Of a DNA stretch of 64,000 nucleotides, positions 51,573-59,791 are shown in pieces; the first letter of the stretch is position 1; each line of letters begins with the position of its first letter. The notes below the pieces were generated by a model that had not been told where the DNA came from, did not search any database, and saw nothing but the letters and a program-made list of their open reading frames with translations. A program made the translations under genes and the position numbers. The stretch is from JAXDMK01 sp963790325 (GTDB lineage Bacteria; Actinomycetota; Acidimicrobiia; Acidimicrobiales; AC-14): assembly GCA_963790325.1 (NCBI GenBank), contig CAWBNY010000002.1, positions 434,001 to 498,000 on the forward strand. Direction: 5' to 3'.

Positions 51573-52609
51573 ACACGTTCAGAACCGCCTTTGTCGCGTC
51601 CGTCGTCGGTATCGCCCTGGTTGCCACCGCCGCCTGCGGATCGGCGTCGCCCTACGCGGCCAAGATCGACGGGCAGGCCATCAGCGAGGACACCCTCGTC
51701 GGTGAGCTGCGCTCCATCGCCGCCAACGAGGACTACCTGAAGCTGGTGGAGGAACGTCAGCCGGTGCGGGGCAGCGGCCAGGGGACCTTCGACTCCGCCT
51801 TCACCGCCCTCGCCCTCACCCGGCAGATCTACTACACGCTCATCGAGGCCGAGCTCGACCGGCGGAAGTTGACGTTGGGCGAGAGCGAGCTGGCTGCGGC
51901 CCGGGCCCTGGTGGTCGAGCAGCTCAGCGGCGAGGAGGTGTTCGTCAAGTTCCCCAAGTCGTACCAGGACGACCTGGTGCGCCGGCAGGCCGAGCTCGAC
52001 CTGCTCACCCTGGCCGTCAACGAGTTGGGCACGCCCGAGCAGGCGGCCCGGACGTTCTACGACAACAACCCCAACGAGTTCGCCGCCGCCTGCGTGAGCC
52101 ACATCCTGGTGGCCGACGAGGCCAAGGCCAACGAGCTGCGGGCCCGGCTGGCGGCGGGGGAGGACTTCGCCACCATCGCCCGGGCGGACACGATCGACGA
52201 GGGCACCAAGGCCGCCGGCGGCGACCTCGGCTGCGACATCACGCCCGAGACCAACTTCGTCCCCGAGTTCCAGTTGGCGGTGTTCACCCAGCCGGTGGGC
52301 GAGGTGGGGGCGCCGGTGCTGACCCAGTTCGGCTACCACCTGGTCAAAGTCACCCAGCGCGACGTGGCCCCGTTCGACCAGGTGAAGGACGTCGCCCGCC
52401 AGAAGGTCACCGACGCCGGCCAGGAGAGGGTCCTCGCCCTCCTCCAGGAGTCGGTGCAGAAGGCCCGCATCGAGATCAATCCCAAGTACGGCTCCTTCCG
52501 CAAGACCGGGTCGTCGCCCGGCGTGGTGCCCCCCGAGAGCGGGGCCACCCCCACCGGTGGGAGTTCCGGTCTGGAGCCCGTGCCCGAGCCGGCTCCATCG
52601 AACCCGTAG
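51569..52609 (+). CDS. Parvulin-type peptidyl-prolyl isomerase lipoprotein (SurA/PrsA-like)
   Basis: 346 residues. Signal peptide with lipobox VATAAC gives a lipidated Cys near residue 23. A SurA-N-like chaperone region (IDGQAISEDTLVGELRSI) precedes a parvulin domain (about 175-280: CVSHILVADEAKANELRARLAA, GGDLGCDITPETNFVPEFQ, FGYHLVKVTQRD) and a disordered Pro/Ser tail. It folds exported proteins outside the membrane. GTG overlaps the mfd stop (GTGA), so it is translated with mfd. Confidence 0.88.
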   Translation: MNTFRTAFVASVVGIALVATAACGSASPYAAKIDGQAISEDTLVGELRSIAANEDYLKLVEERQPVRGSGQGTFDSAFTALALTRQIYYTLIEAELDRRKLTLGESELAAARALVVEQLSGEEVFVKFPKSYQDDLVRRQAELDLLTLAVNELGTPEQAARTFYDNNPNEFAAACVSHILVADEAKANELRARLAAGEDFATIARADTIDEGTKAAGGDLGCDITPETNFVPEFQLAVFTQPVGEVGAPVLTQFGYHLVKVTQRDVAPFDQVKDVARQKVTDAGQERVLALLQESVQKARIEINPKYGSFRKTGSSPGVVPPESGATPTGGSSGLEPVPEPAPSNP

Positions 52610-52617
52610 CGCCCCCG

Positions 52618-54018
52618 GTGGGGCGGGTCCTGGTGGTGGGACTCGGTCCCGCCGGGCCCGACCAGCTCACCGTCGCCGCGGTGGCCGCCATCGCCCGGGT
52701 TCCTCCCGGTCAGCGGTTCCTGCGCACCCTGCGCCACCCGGCCGCGGCGGCCGTCGGCGCGGGGGCGGCCTCGTTCGACGGGATGTACGACCGGGCCCAG
52801 ACGGTCGACGAGGTGTACCCGGCGATCGTGGAGGCGCTGGTCGGCGCGGCGGGATCGGACGGGTCGGAGGTGCTGTACGCGGTGCCGGGGTCGCCGCTGG
52901 TGGCGGAGCGGACGGTGGAGCTGTTGCTGGGCGATCCCCGGGTGACGGTCGAGGTGGTGGCGGGGATGTCGTTCGCCGACCTGGCCTGGGCCCGGCTCGC
53001 GGTCGACCCGGTGGCGGCGGGGGCCCGGCTGGTCGATGGGCACCGGTTCGGGGTGGAGGCGGCCGGGTCGCGGGGTCCGCTGCTGGTGGCCCAGTGCGAC
53101 TCCAAAGCGGTCCTGTCCGACATCAAGCTGTCGGTGGAGTCCGGCGACGGGCTGTCGGCGGTGGTGCTGTCCCGTCTGGGACTGCCCGACGAGTCGGTGT
53201 CGACCGTGGCGTGGGACGACCTCGACCGGGAGGTGGCGCCCGACCACCTGACGTCGGTGTACATCCCCCGGATGGCGGCGCCGGTGGCGGGGGAGGTCGC
53301 CCGCTTCGCCGAGCTGGTGCGGACCCTGCGGGAGCGGTGTCCCTGGGACCGGGAGCAGACCCATGCCTCCCTCACCCGCCACCTGCTGGAGGAGACCTAC
53401 GAGGTGCTGGAGGCGATCGGTTCCCTCGACGTCGAGGAGGGCGCCGGGTTCGAGCACCTGGAGGAGGAGCTGGGCGACCTGTTGTTCCAGGTCGTCTTCC
53501 ACTCGACGTTGGCCGCCGAGGAGGGCCACTTCACCCTGGCCGACGTGGCCCGGGGCATCCACGACAAGCTCGTCCACCGCCACCCGCACGTGTTCGGCCC
53601 CCAGGGTGAGGGCGCGGTGTCGGCCGACACGCCGGGAGAGGTCGTCCGCAACTGGGAGCGGATCAAGCAGGCGGAGAAGGGGCGGGCGTCGATGATGGAC
53701 GGGATCGCGGCCGACCTGCCCTCGCTCCTCTACGCCCACAAGGTGCAACGCAAGGCGGCCTCGGTGGGATTGGAGCCGCCGGGCGCAGACCTGCCGGCGG
53801 CGGTGCGAGATGTCGACGAGGGCGGCGGGCTGCTGTTCGAGGTCGTCGACCGTCTGCGGCGGGGTGGGATCGACCCGGAGACGGCGCTGCGCACGGTGAC
53901 GGCCAGGTTCCGGGACCGGTTCGTCGAGCTCGAACGGTCCGGGTTCGACCTCGGCGGTCTTGACCCGGCTACGGTCCACGGGCTGTGGCGATTCGCGAAA
54001 CCGACTGGGGGAGAATGA
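52618..54018 (+). CDS. mazG: Tetrapyrrole-methylase-like/MazG fusion (YabN type) nucleotide pyrophosphohydrolase
   Basis: 466 residues. The N-terminal half (1-220) is a SAM-methylase-like fold beginning VLVVGLGPAGPDQLTVAAV; its substrate is unknown and it may not be catalytic. The C-terminal half is MazG: CPWDREQTHASLTRHLLEET, EETYEVLEAI and EEELGDLLFQVVFH (metal-binding EExxE motifs), then ERIKQAEKGR and VGLEPPG. MazG removes aberrant NTPs and lowers ppGpp under stress. The order mfd-mazG is kept from mycobacteria, with the parvulin gene inserted between them. Confidence 0.92.
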   Translation: MGRVLVVGLGPAGPDQLTVAAVAAIARVPPGQRFLRTLRHPAAAAVGAGAASFDGMYDRAQTVDEVYPAIVEALVGAAGSDGSEVLYAVPGSPLVAERTVELLLGDPRVTVEVVAGMSFADLAWARLAVDPVAAGARLVDGHRFGVEAAGSRGPLLVAQCDSKAVLSDIKLSVESGDGLSAVVLSRLGLPDESVSTVAWDDLDREVAPDHLTSVYIPRMAAPVAGEVARFAELVRTLRERCPWDREQTHASLTRHLLEETYEVLEAIGSLDVEEGAGFEHLEEELGDLLFQVVFHSTLAAEEGHFTLADVARGIHDKLVHRHPHVFGPQGEGAVSADTPGEVVRNWERIKQAEKGRASMMDGIAADLPSLLYAHKVQRKAASVGLEPPGADLPAAVRDVDEGGGLLFEVVDRLRRGGIDPETALRTVTARFRDRFVELERSGFDLGGLDPATVHGLWRFAKPTGGE

Positions 54019-54545
54019 CGGGGATGAGCCCGAGGTCGCCCATCCGCAGCCGGCCCCACATTCCCGACTACGGGGTCCCTGCGGAGCCGGAGGGCATGCT
54101 GGCCTGGGCGTACGTCACCGATCGGCTGGAGCGGGCCATGATGTACTGGGTGGCCACCACCGGCCCCAAGGGCGAGCCCCACGCGGTGCCGTACTGGGGG
54201 GCGTTCGTCGACGACATCCTCTACTTCGAGACCGCCCCCACCACTCGGGGGGGGCGGAACCTGAGCGCCAACCCGGCGGTGGTCGTCCACCTGATCAGCG
54301 GGGAGCAGGTCGTGATCATCGAGGGCCTGGCCCGGACGGCGGTGCCCGGGGCCACGCTGTTCGCCAAGCTGCAGGAGGCGTACAAGCCCAAGTACGACGG
54401 GTACTTCCCCCCGTCCGCCGACAACCTGTTCGCGGTCGAGCCCACCGTCGTCTTCGCCTGGGACCTGGCCGACTTCCCCGGGAGCATGACCCGCTGGCGG
54501 TTCCGCCAGGTGGACGAGATGCAATCGTCGCTGGGCGACGATTGA
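54015..54545 (+). CDS. PPOX-type (FMN/F420-dependent oxidoreductase-like) protein
   Basis: 176 residues with a split-barrel flavin/F420 fold: MYWVATTGPKGEPHAVPYWG, DDILYFETAPTTRGGRNLSA and the HLISGEQVVIIEGLARTA strand. ATG 54015 overlaps the mazG stop (ATGA). Several actinobacterial relatives use F420; others bind FMN or heme. No F420 genes lie in this window. Confidence 0.82.
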   Translation: MTGMSPRSPIRSRPHIPDYGVPAEPEGMLAWAYVTDRLERAMMYWVATTGPKGEPHAVPYWGAFVDDILYFETAPTTRGGRNLSANPAVVVHLISGEQVVIIEGLARTAVPGATLFAKLQEAYKPKYDGYFPPSADNLFAVEPTVVFAWDLADFPGSMTRWRFRQVDEMQSSLGDD

Positions 54546-54622
54546 CCTGACGAGCGGCCGTCGCCACCAGCTCGATTGGTCCGCGCCCTTGCCCCCTCCG
54601 GTGAGTAGTCGCGCGGTTCGGT

Positions 54623-55576
54623 CTACAGGGGGGGGTCGTCGGGGTCGGCCCGGCTGGCTTCGTACCGAGCCGGGCCCTCGCAGCGGTGGCGGAGGGCGCA
54701 CCAGGCGCAGGTGGGGCCGGGGGAGATGGCCGGCGCCGAGTCCGGCGCCATCAATCCCGCCATCTTGACCGCCCCGTCGATCGTGCGGCGGACGGCGACC
54801 TCGAGCATCTCGACCGTCACGTCCTCGGCGTGGAAGGTGGCCGTGTCGAGGTAGTAGCTCGCCACCCGGAACGGGGGGACGCCGATGCGCAGCGTCTGCA
54901 CCAGGGCGTAGAAGCGCAGGTCGTCGAGGTGTCCGGGGTAGCTCCGGCCCGTCTTGAGGTCGACGATGAGCGAGCGGGCCTCGTCCCCCCGGGCCACGCC
55001 CAACACCAGGTCGACCCGTCCCCACAGGACGACCCGGCTCCCGCACAGCTCGGCGCCGATGCCCGTCTCGGTGCGGGGCGCCCACGCCGCCTGCAACCGG
55101 GGCCAGCACTCCTGGAACTTCACCACCGTGTCGTGGGCCCGGCCCCGGAGGTCGGCCAGCTCCAGGGGTGTGGCCGTCAGCAGCCACGGGCGAGGGCTCG
55201 CCCGGCGGGTGTCCTCGGCCAGCGCGGCCATGGCGTGGTCGACGAGGTCGAGGGCCACCGCCTCGGTCCGGGACGAGATCGACAGCTCGATCGCCTTGTG
55301 GATCACCGTGCCGGCCGCCGTCCGGGCGCTCCAGTCGAAGCCGATCACCTCCCGTTCCGCCCGCCAGTGGGCTTCGCAGGCATGGATCTGGCCCAGTTGG
55401 CGCTTGTCGACCCACAGCTCCTCGACCGGCAACGAGTCGGCCACCGGATCGAGGGCGGTCTCCAGCTGGCGCCGGAGGTGGTGGCCGAGATCGGGGTCGA
55501 AGCGGGGGCGGGGCTGGCCGAGGGCCAGGAGGTCGGCGAGGACCCGGTGTTGCGCCGGCGTCGCCGCCTCGGTCAC
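54623..55576 (-). CDS. Stand-alone AddB/Cas4-like Fe-S nuclease (PD-(D/E)XK superfamily)
   Basis: 317 residues. Nuclease core: TVIHKAIEL with the general-base region, GRVDLVLG, then LIVDLKTGRSY with the catalytic DxK. Four Cys fit an iron-sulfur cluster: one near residue 71 (QIHACEAHW) and a C-terminal set CAWCALRHRC, the split pattern known from AddB and Cas4 nucleases. No helicase, cas or recombination partner lies nearby. GTG 55576, 10 bp after the membrane-protein stop. Possibly an exonuclease in DNA repair. Confidence 0.75.
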   Translation of the reverse strand: MTEAATPAQHRVLADLLALGQPRPRFDPDLGHHLRRQLETALDPVADSLPVEELWVDKRQLGQIHACEAHWRAEREVIGFDWSARTAAGTVIHKAIELSISSRTEAVALDLVDHAMAALAEDTRRASPRPWLLTATPLELADLRGRAHDTVVKFQECWPRLQAAWAPRTETGIGAELCGSRVVLWGRVDLVLGVARGDEARSLIVDLKTGRSYPGHLDDLRFYALVQTLRIGVPPFRVASYYLDTATFHAEDVTVEMLEVAVRRTIDGAVKMAGLMAPDSAPAISPGPTCAWCALRHRCEGPARYEASRADPDDPPL

Positions 55577-55586
55577 CGGCCGGCGG

Positions 55587-56375
55587 TCAGCTCTCGTTGC
55601 GGACGCCGAGGGCGGTGATCGCGCCCCACACCGCCACCGCCGACGCGGCCAGGGTGGCCAGCAGGAAGCTGGTGAACTGCACCCGGACGTAGCCCGGCAC
55701 GGCGACGTTCTTGGCCGAGTACTCGTGCAGGCTGCCCCGTACCGCCAGCAGCGCGCCCAGCCCGATGAGGACGCCGATGACGACCGCCGTCTTGAGGGCG
55801 GCCCCGCCGATGGCGTACTGGCGGTCGGTGACGTCCTCGCCCAGGATCGTGGGCAGGGCCAGGAGGATGATCCCGATCACCACGAGGAACACCGCCGTCG
55901 ACCCGAGACTGCCGAACGGGTAGCCGATGCGGTGGAGGAGGTCGTCGGGGACCGCGAAGCGCTGGCCGGTCTTGAGGCTGAGCCCCTCGACCAAAGTGAG
56001 CAGGACCTGGAGGGTCACGACGCCGATGAACCCGGTGCCGAGAGCGGTCACCAGCCCCACCCACCGGGGGGCGATGTAGTCGACGAAGTCCTCGTCGGCG
56101 TAGGCGGGGCCGGGGGCGACCGGGGCCGACGTGGCCACCGGGGCCGGTGCTACCGCCGCAGGCGCAGGCGCTGGCGTGGGAGGCGCGGGTGCAGGTGCGG
56201 GAGGGGCGGGTGCGGGGACGGCCGCAGTCACGGGTACGGCGGGCGGGTCGGGGGGCGCGGGAGGGCCGCTGTCGGCGGCGGTGCTCGTCGCCTCTGGTGC
56301 GGGCACCGGCGGAGCCGGTTCTACGGGAGGCGGCGTGTCCGGGCCGGCGGGGCGGCCCTCGTCGGGCTCGGTCAT
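55587..56375 (-). CDS. Proline-rich membrane protein
   Basis: 262 residues. The first 95 residues are Pro/Ala/Val-rich and disordered, then there are four or five membrane helices from about residue 108 (VGLVTALGTGFIGVVTLQVL, VFLVVIGIILLALPTILG, ALKTAVVIGVLIGLGALLAV, FLLATLAASAVAVWGAITAL). No enzyme motif. ATG 56375 follows AGGGAA. Ten bp before the nuclease gene, so they may be one transcript. Confidence 0.65.
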   Translation of the reverse strand: MTEPDEGRPAGPDTPPPVEPAPPVPAPEATSTAADSGPPAPPDPPAVPVTAAVPAPAPPAPAPAPPTPAPAPAAVAPAPVATSAPVAPGPAYADEDFVDYIAPRWVGLVTALGTGFIGVVTLQVLLTLVEGLSLKTGQRFAVPDDLLHRIGYPFGSLGSTAVFLVVIGIILLALPTILGEDVTDRQYAIGGAALKTAVVIGVLIGLGALLAVRGSLHEYSAKNVAVPGYVRVQFTSFLLATLAASAVAVWGAITALGVRNES

Positions 56376-56434
56376 TTCCCTAGCCTGACGTGTTTGGAGG
56401 CCGCTGTCACACCCTGGTGCCATCCTGGTCCCCG

Positions 56435-56749
56435 ATGGCGCCCGCCGATCCCGTTCGATTCGCCGCCGCCGCTCGCCGGTTGGGCGCCGAGGCCCGCCGC
56501 CGGGGCCTGGCCGTGCCCGGCTTTCGCAGCCCACCCCGTCTCCCGGGCGCCGAGCGCAGCATCCGGCGCCGGCCCGACGGCGAGGCAGTGGTGGCCGTCC
56601 GGGTCCACGGGCGCAGCATCGAGGCGGTCGTGGCCGACATGGTCGAGGGCGTCCTGGCGGCCAACGACGTTCCCGTTGGCGAGGAGGCCGGCTACCGGGA
56701 GGCGCTCAAGTCGGCCGTCCTCGGGGAGGAGGAGGCATCGGCGGCGTAG
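56435..56749 (+). CDS. Small Arg-rich protein of unknown function
   Basis: 104 residues (RFAAAARRLGAEARRRGLAV, then SIEAVVADMVEGVLAANDVP). Basic N-terminus, acidic C-terminus, helical. It is followed by a GNAT gene that overlaps its last codons. I do not recognise a family. Confidence 0.5.
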   Translation: MAPADPVRFAAAARRLGAEARRRGLAVPGFRSPPRLPGAERSIRRRPDGEAVVAVRVHGRSIEAVVADMVEGVLAANDVPVGEEAGYREALKSAVLGEEEASAA

Positions 56750-57306
56750 TCATCCGTCCCGTCGAGGCCCACGAGGCCGACGCCCTCGGGCGGATCACGC
56801 TCGACGTCTACGCCCGCGAGTTCGACGTGCTGTCCGACGGCTACCGGGCCGAGCTGGCCGACGTCCAGGGGCGGGCCGAGGCCGCGCTGGTGCTGGTTGC
56901 GGTCGACGAGGCCACCGCCACGGTGCTCGGCGGCATCACCTACATCGACCGGCCCGGGCCCCTGGCCAGCATCGACCGGCCCGACCAGGCCGAGCTTCGC
57001 ATCCTGGCCGTCGCCGCCGACGCGCAAGGCCAGGGCGTCGGCACCGCCCTGGTCCAGGCCTGCCTCGACCAGGCCCGGCGCGACGGCAAGCGGGAGATCG
57101 TCCTCCACACCGCGGCCACCATGCGCACCGCGCAGCGCATCTACGAGCGGGCCGGCTTCCACCGCCGCCCCGAACGCGACCTGGCGATCGAGGAGGGCAT
57201 CGTCCTCCTCGGCTACTCCCTCGACCTCGGGGGTAGCGTTGACGCCCACCCGCCCGGGTGGCGGAACCGGTCAGACGCGAGGGGCTTAAACCCCCTTGGC
57301 CCGTGA
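56737..57306 (+). CDS. GNAT-family N-acetyltransferase with apparent ATC start, overlapping tRNA-Leu
   Basis: 189 residues if it starts at ATC 56737. The domain N-terminus (GGVVIRPVEAHEADALGRIT) is coded before the first GTG (56827), and no ATG, GTG or TTG lies in this frame upstream. GGGGAGGAGG at 56723-56732 places a ribosome site before the ATC. The acetyl-CoA motif is AELRILAVAADAQGQGVGTA; the final IYERAGFHRRPERDL is typical GNAT. The stop (57304-57306) lies inside tRNA-Leu, so the last 18 codons are tRNA sequence. The substrate is unknown. Confidence 0.7.
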   Translation: MGGVVIRPVEAHEADALGRITLDVYAREFDVLSDGYRAELADVQGRAEAALVLVAVDEATATVLGGITYIDRPGPLASIDRPDQAELRILAVAADAQGQGVGTALVQACLDQARRDGKREIVLHTAATMRTAQRIYERAGFHRRPERDLAIEEGIVLLGYSLDLGGSVDAHPPGWRNRSDARGLNPLGP

Positions 57307-57338
57307 GGGCCGTGTGGGTTCGAATCCCACCCCGGGCA
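57252..57338 (+). tRNA. tRNA-Leu (anticodon TAA)
   Basis: 87 nt class II tRNA. Acceptor GCCCGGG/CCCGGGC, anticodon stem AGGGG/CCCCT with loop CTTAAAC (anticodon TAA), long variable arm (TTGGCCCGTGAGGGCCG), T arm GTGGG-TTCGAAT-CCCAC. Discriminator A. The 5' 55 nt overlap the GNAT frame. It bounds an accessory region. Confidence 0.93.
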
Positions 57339-57340
57339 CC

Positions 57341-57490
57341 CCTCCGTGCGGCGCGAACGTGCCGGTCAGGGCGTTGCGGCCGTGCGTGGGATGCATTGAA
57401 ATGGTCGTCGTGGTCACGGTTTGGTCAGGCTTGCGGAGTGTCATTCGGACGAGATCCGCCCGCTGTTTCGTTCGCTTCGTTCATTTTCGT
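57341..57490. other. AT-richer spacer after tRNA-Leu
   Basis: No gene seen. Near 57473-57490 there is a short TTCGTTCG/TTCGTTCA repeat run (tttcgttcgcttcgttcatt). The drop in GC right after the tRNA marks the start of the accessory region. Confidence 0.4.
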
Positions 57491-57492
57491 AT

Positions 57493-57687
57493 CGTCGGTC
57501 GCCAGATGACTTCATCCTCAGACTGATCCACGCCGACCTGGAGTCGGTGGCCACCGTGATCGAACAGCAGACTGGCGCCCTGCGTAACCCGCCGATGACC
57601 ACCGCCGAGCTGCTCGACGGGCTCGCGATCGTCGGCCGGCCCAAGTCCGTCGCCGCCCTTCGCCGGGCCACGCCAGAGGCTCTGTGA
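57493..57687 (+). pseudogene. C-terminal fragment of a PIN-domain protein
   Basis: The frame from 57493 reads RRSPDDFILRLIHADLESVA, then NPPMTTAELLDGLAIVG. This resembles the C-terminal helices of actinobacterial PIN-domain (VapC-like) proteins, which end with a fixed NPPxTxxELLDxL element. The catalytic N-terminal part is missing. Probable remnant left by an integration or deletion at the tRNA. Confidence 0.5.
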
Positions 57688-57846
57688 TCGAGTGCAACGA
57701 CCAGGGCCGACCACTCAGGTCCTCGGGTCGTCCCCTGCGGTCGATGGCGAGGGAGTATCCCCTGGTCGCATCGGCCACGTCCGTCGCAGGTCGGTAGCCG
57801 TCGATACCCTCACCATCGACGTGATGTTCGCCTAGATCGCAATGAC

Positions 57847-58386
57847 TCAGGAGCGCCGGTTGTAGCGGAGGAGGGTGACACCGGAGGGGAATGATCTCGC
57901 CTCGACAAGGTTGAGGTCGAGGCGCTTGCTTTGGCGCAGCACGCCGGCTCCGCTCCCCACAAGTGCCGGGTAGACGAAGAAGCGGAACTCGTCCACGAGG
58001 TCGTGCGCGACCAGCTGCTGCGCCAAACTGATGCTGCCGGTCACGCCGATGCGCAGTGGCTGATCGCGAAGCTCGCGGACAGCGTCAAGATTGCGAAGGA
58101 TCGTGGTCGGGGACCATCCGGGGTCCTCCATCGTCGTCGAGAGGACGTACTTCTGGGTGCGGTTCAGGTGCTCGGTGATTCCGGTCGTGTCATCGGTCTG
58201 TTTGGGCCAGTAGCCACGAAAAGCCTCGAAAGTGTTACGACCGAGGAGTAGGGCGTCCTGTTCGGACATGTGGCTTCGGGCGGCCGACAACATCTGCTCG
58301 TCGGATTGGTCTGCGGGGTCGAACCAGCCAGCGGCCATGTCGATGACGCCGTCGGCTGTGCAGTTCTCGGTGAGAACGATTGGCAT
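57847..58386 (-). CDS. DHFR-like/RibD C-terminal domain reductase
   Basis: 179 residues. VLTENCTADGVIDMAAGWF, then LLLGRNTFEAFRGYWP, YVLSTTMEDPGW and IGVTGSISLAQQLVAHDLVD (NADPH-binding loop), ending LNLVEARSFPSGVTLLRY. This is the group often called dihydrofolate reductase family, related to the riboflavin-pathway RibD reductase, used in stress or resistance contexts. AAGGAGG lies before the ATG. Intact, in the accessory region. Confidence 0.85.
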   Translation of the reverse strand: MPIVLTENCTADGVIDMAAGWFDPADQSDEQMLSAARSHMSEQDALLLGRNTFEAFRGYWPKQTDDTTGITEHLNRTQKYVLSTTMEDPGWSPTTILRNLDAVRELRDQPLRIGVTGSISLAQQLVAHDLVDEFRFFVYPALVGSGAGVLRQSKRLDLNLVEARSFPSGVTLLRYNRRS

Positions 58387-58663
58387 GTGGTCCTCCTTGG
58401 CTCGTGGTGCCTACCCAGAAAAGACGGACGGGCATGAGCAAGCTCATCGGCAACCCAGACGAGCGGATGACGGCGATCGGTTCGCAGGTGCCTACTCGGT
58501 GATGTGCGTCGCGGGCCGCACAACGCGACACCGGCTCGCCCCGCGACTGCCACCGACCGCCGGGTCTGTCGTCGACCTCGTCGACGCGATCTGGGACGAC
58601 GGTATGGGGCACCAGGGCCGGGCGACATCGACCGGCACCTCGGTGATGCGACTCAATGGACGT
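58387..58663. other. Spacer without recognised gene
   Basis: Upstream of the DHFR-like gene and downstream of the CDF gene. Reads in all frames are short or unnatural. Nothing recognised. Confidence 0.3.
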
Positions 58664-59302
58664 TCAGGGGCAGCAGTCGTCGAGTTCCTCGGTGCGCCAG
58701 TGTTCGATGCCTTCTCTGCCGGCGACGTAGACGATGCCGAGGCCGGCGAGGGGGTCGGCCCACCACCAGCCGAACACGGCGTTGAGTCCGAGCCCGGCGA
58801 GCAGGATGGCCGAGAGGTACACGCACAGGGTGGTCTCGGTGGCGTCCGCGGTGACGGCACGGCTGCGCAGCTGCTCGCCGACTCGCCGCTTCGCTCGGGC
58901 GAGGAGCGGCATCACGATCAGCGAGACGATGGCGAGTGCGATGCCGAACAGGCTCTCGTCGGGCTCGGCTCCCACGATCAGCTTCCGAACGGACTCGGCC
59001 CCGACGCCGGCGGCGAGCACGAGGAAGGTGATGGCGATGAGTCGTACGGCTCGTCGTTCGGCGGCCTCGGAGAGCTCGTGTCCGTGACGTTCCTTGGCGA
59101 GGCGCCAGAGGATGACCGAGCCGGCGAAGACTTCGACGTAGGAGTCGACGCCGAAGCCGACGAGGGCGATCGACCCCGCCGCGATGCCGGCGGCGATCCC
59201 GGCGATGCCTTCGATGGCGTTCCAGACGATCGTGAACCACGCCAGCCACTTGCCTCGCCGCACAGGCGCCGACCTGTCGGTAGCCGTTTCGGTCTTGATC
59301 AT
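58664..59302 (-). CDS. Short CDF-type cation exporter
   Basis: 212 residues with five or six membrane helices. The metal-binding motif GFGVDSYVEVFAG is in the second helix; a second site is probably near VTADATETTLCVYL. It lacks the usual cytoplasmic C-terminal domain of CDF exporters and instead ends in EELDDCCP. The ATG overlaps the ArsR-like stop (ATGA at 59299-59302), so it is under control of that gene. It should export a divalent metal (Zn, Cd or Co). Confidence 0.85.
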   Translation of the reverse strand: MIKTETATDRSAPVRRGKWLAWFTIVWNAIEGIAGIAAGIAAGSIALVGFGVDSYVEVFAGSVILWRLAKERHGHELSEAAERRAVRLIAITFLVLAAGVGAESVRKLIVGAEPDESLFGIALAIVSLIVMPLLARAKRRVGEQLRSRAVTADATETTLCVYLSAILLAGLGLNAVFGWWWADPLAGLGIVYVAGREGIEHWRTEELDDCCP

Positions 59303-59625
59303 GACGGGACGTCCTCGGGGCAGGGGTGAAGCGGCAGTCGCGAGAGCAGGGCCAGGGCGTCGGCGATCGCGGGGTCGGTGAGCGTGTAGCGGACCCGTCG
59401 GCCTTCGTAGGTGGCGGTTACGAACCCGCATCCGCGGAGACAGGCGAGGTGGTTCGACATGCCGGACCGGCTCACGCCCAGGTCGTCGGCGAGCTCGCCC
59501 GGATAGCCAGGACCTCGGGTGAGCTGGGTGAGCACCGACCGGCGCACCGGGTCCGCCAGCGCTTCGCCGACGCGGGCCAAGACCTCGAGGTCGACATCAG
59601 TCGTCGTCTGCACGACGCAGATCAT
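59299..59625 (-). CDS. ArsR/SmtB-family metal sensor, CmtR-like
   Basis: 108 residues. Winged helix ALADPVRRSVLTQLTRGPGY, recognition helix GVSRSGMSNHLACLRGCGFV. Cys at 62 and 66 lie in the recognition helix (CLRGC) and a third is in the C-terminal tail (HPCPED, residue 102). This C-x3-C plus distal Cys arrangement is the Cd/Pb site of mycobacterial CmtR. It should repress the operon until metal binds. ATG 59625; a GTG 12 bp inside is possible. Confidence 0.85.
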   Translation of the reverse strand: MICVVQTTTDVDLEVLARVGEALADPVRRSVLTQLTRGPGYPGELADDLGVSRSGMSNHLACLRGCGFVTATYEGRRVRYTLTDPAIADALALLSRLPLHPCPEDVPS

Positions 59626-59631
59626 ACATCG

Positions 59632-59661
59632 GTACGTGAACTATTCAGCAAGATCGAATAG
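59632..59661. promoter_or_regulatory. Inverted repeat, candidate operator for the CmtR-like repressor
   Basis: CTATTC and GAATAG form an inverted repeat (59641-59646 and 59656-59661); TGAA-CTA-TTCA overlaps its left arm. It is AT-rich against a GC-rich background and sits 16-36 bp before the repressor start, where an ArsR-type operator is expected. Confidence 0.45.
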
Positions 59662-59791
59662 GTTCGGCCAGGGCCCATCCGGCACGGAGCTCTCTGACCC
59701 GTTCAGACATGACATTCGGGGGCGCCCGGCAACAGCGCCACCCTCCGGCAGTTGGCGGACGCCTGATGCGAGCGAACGGCCCGAGTCTCAA

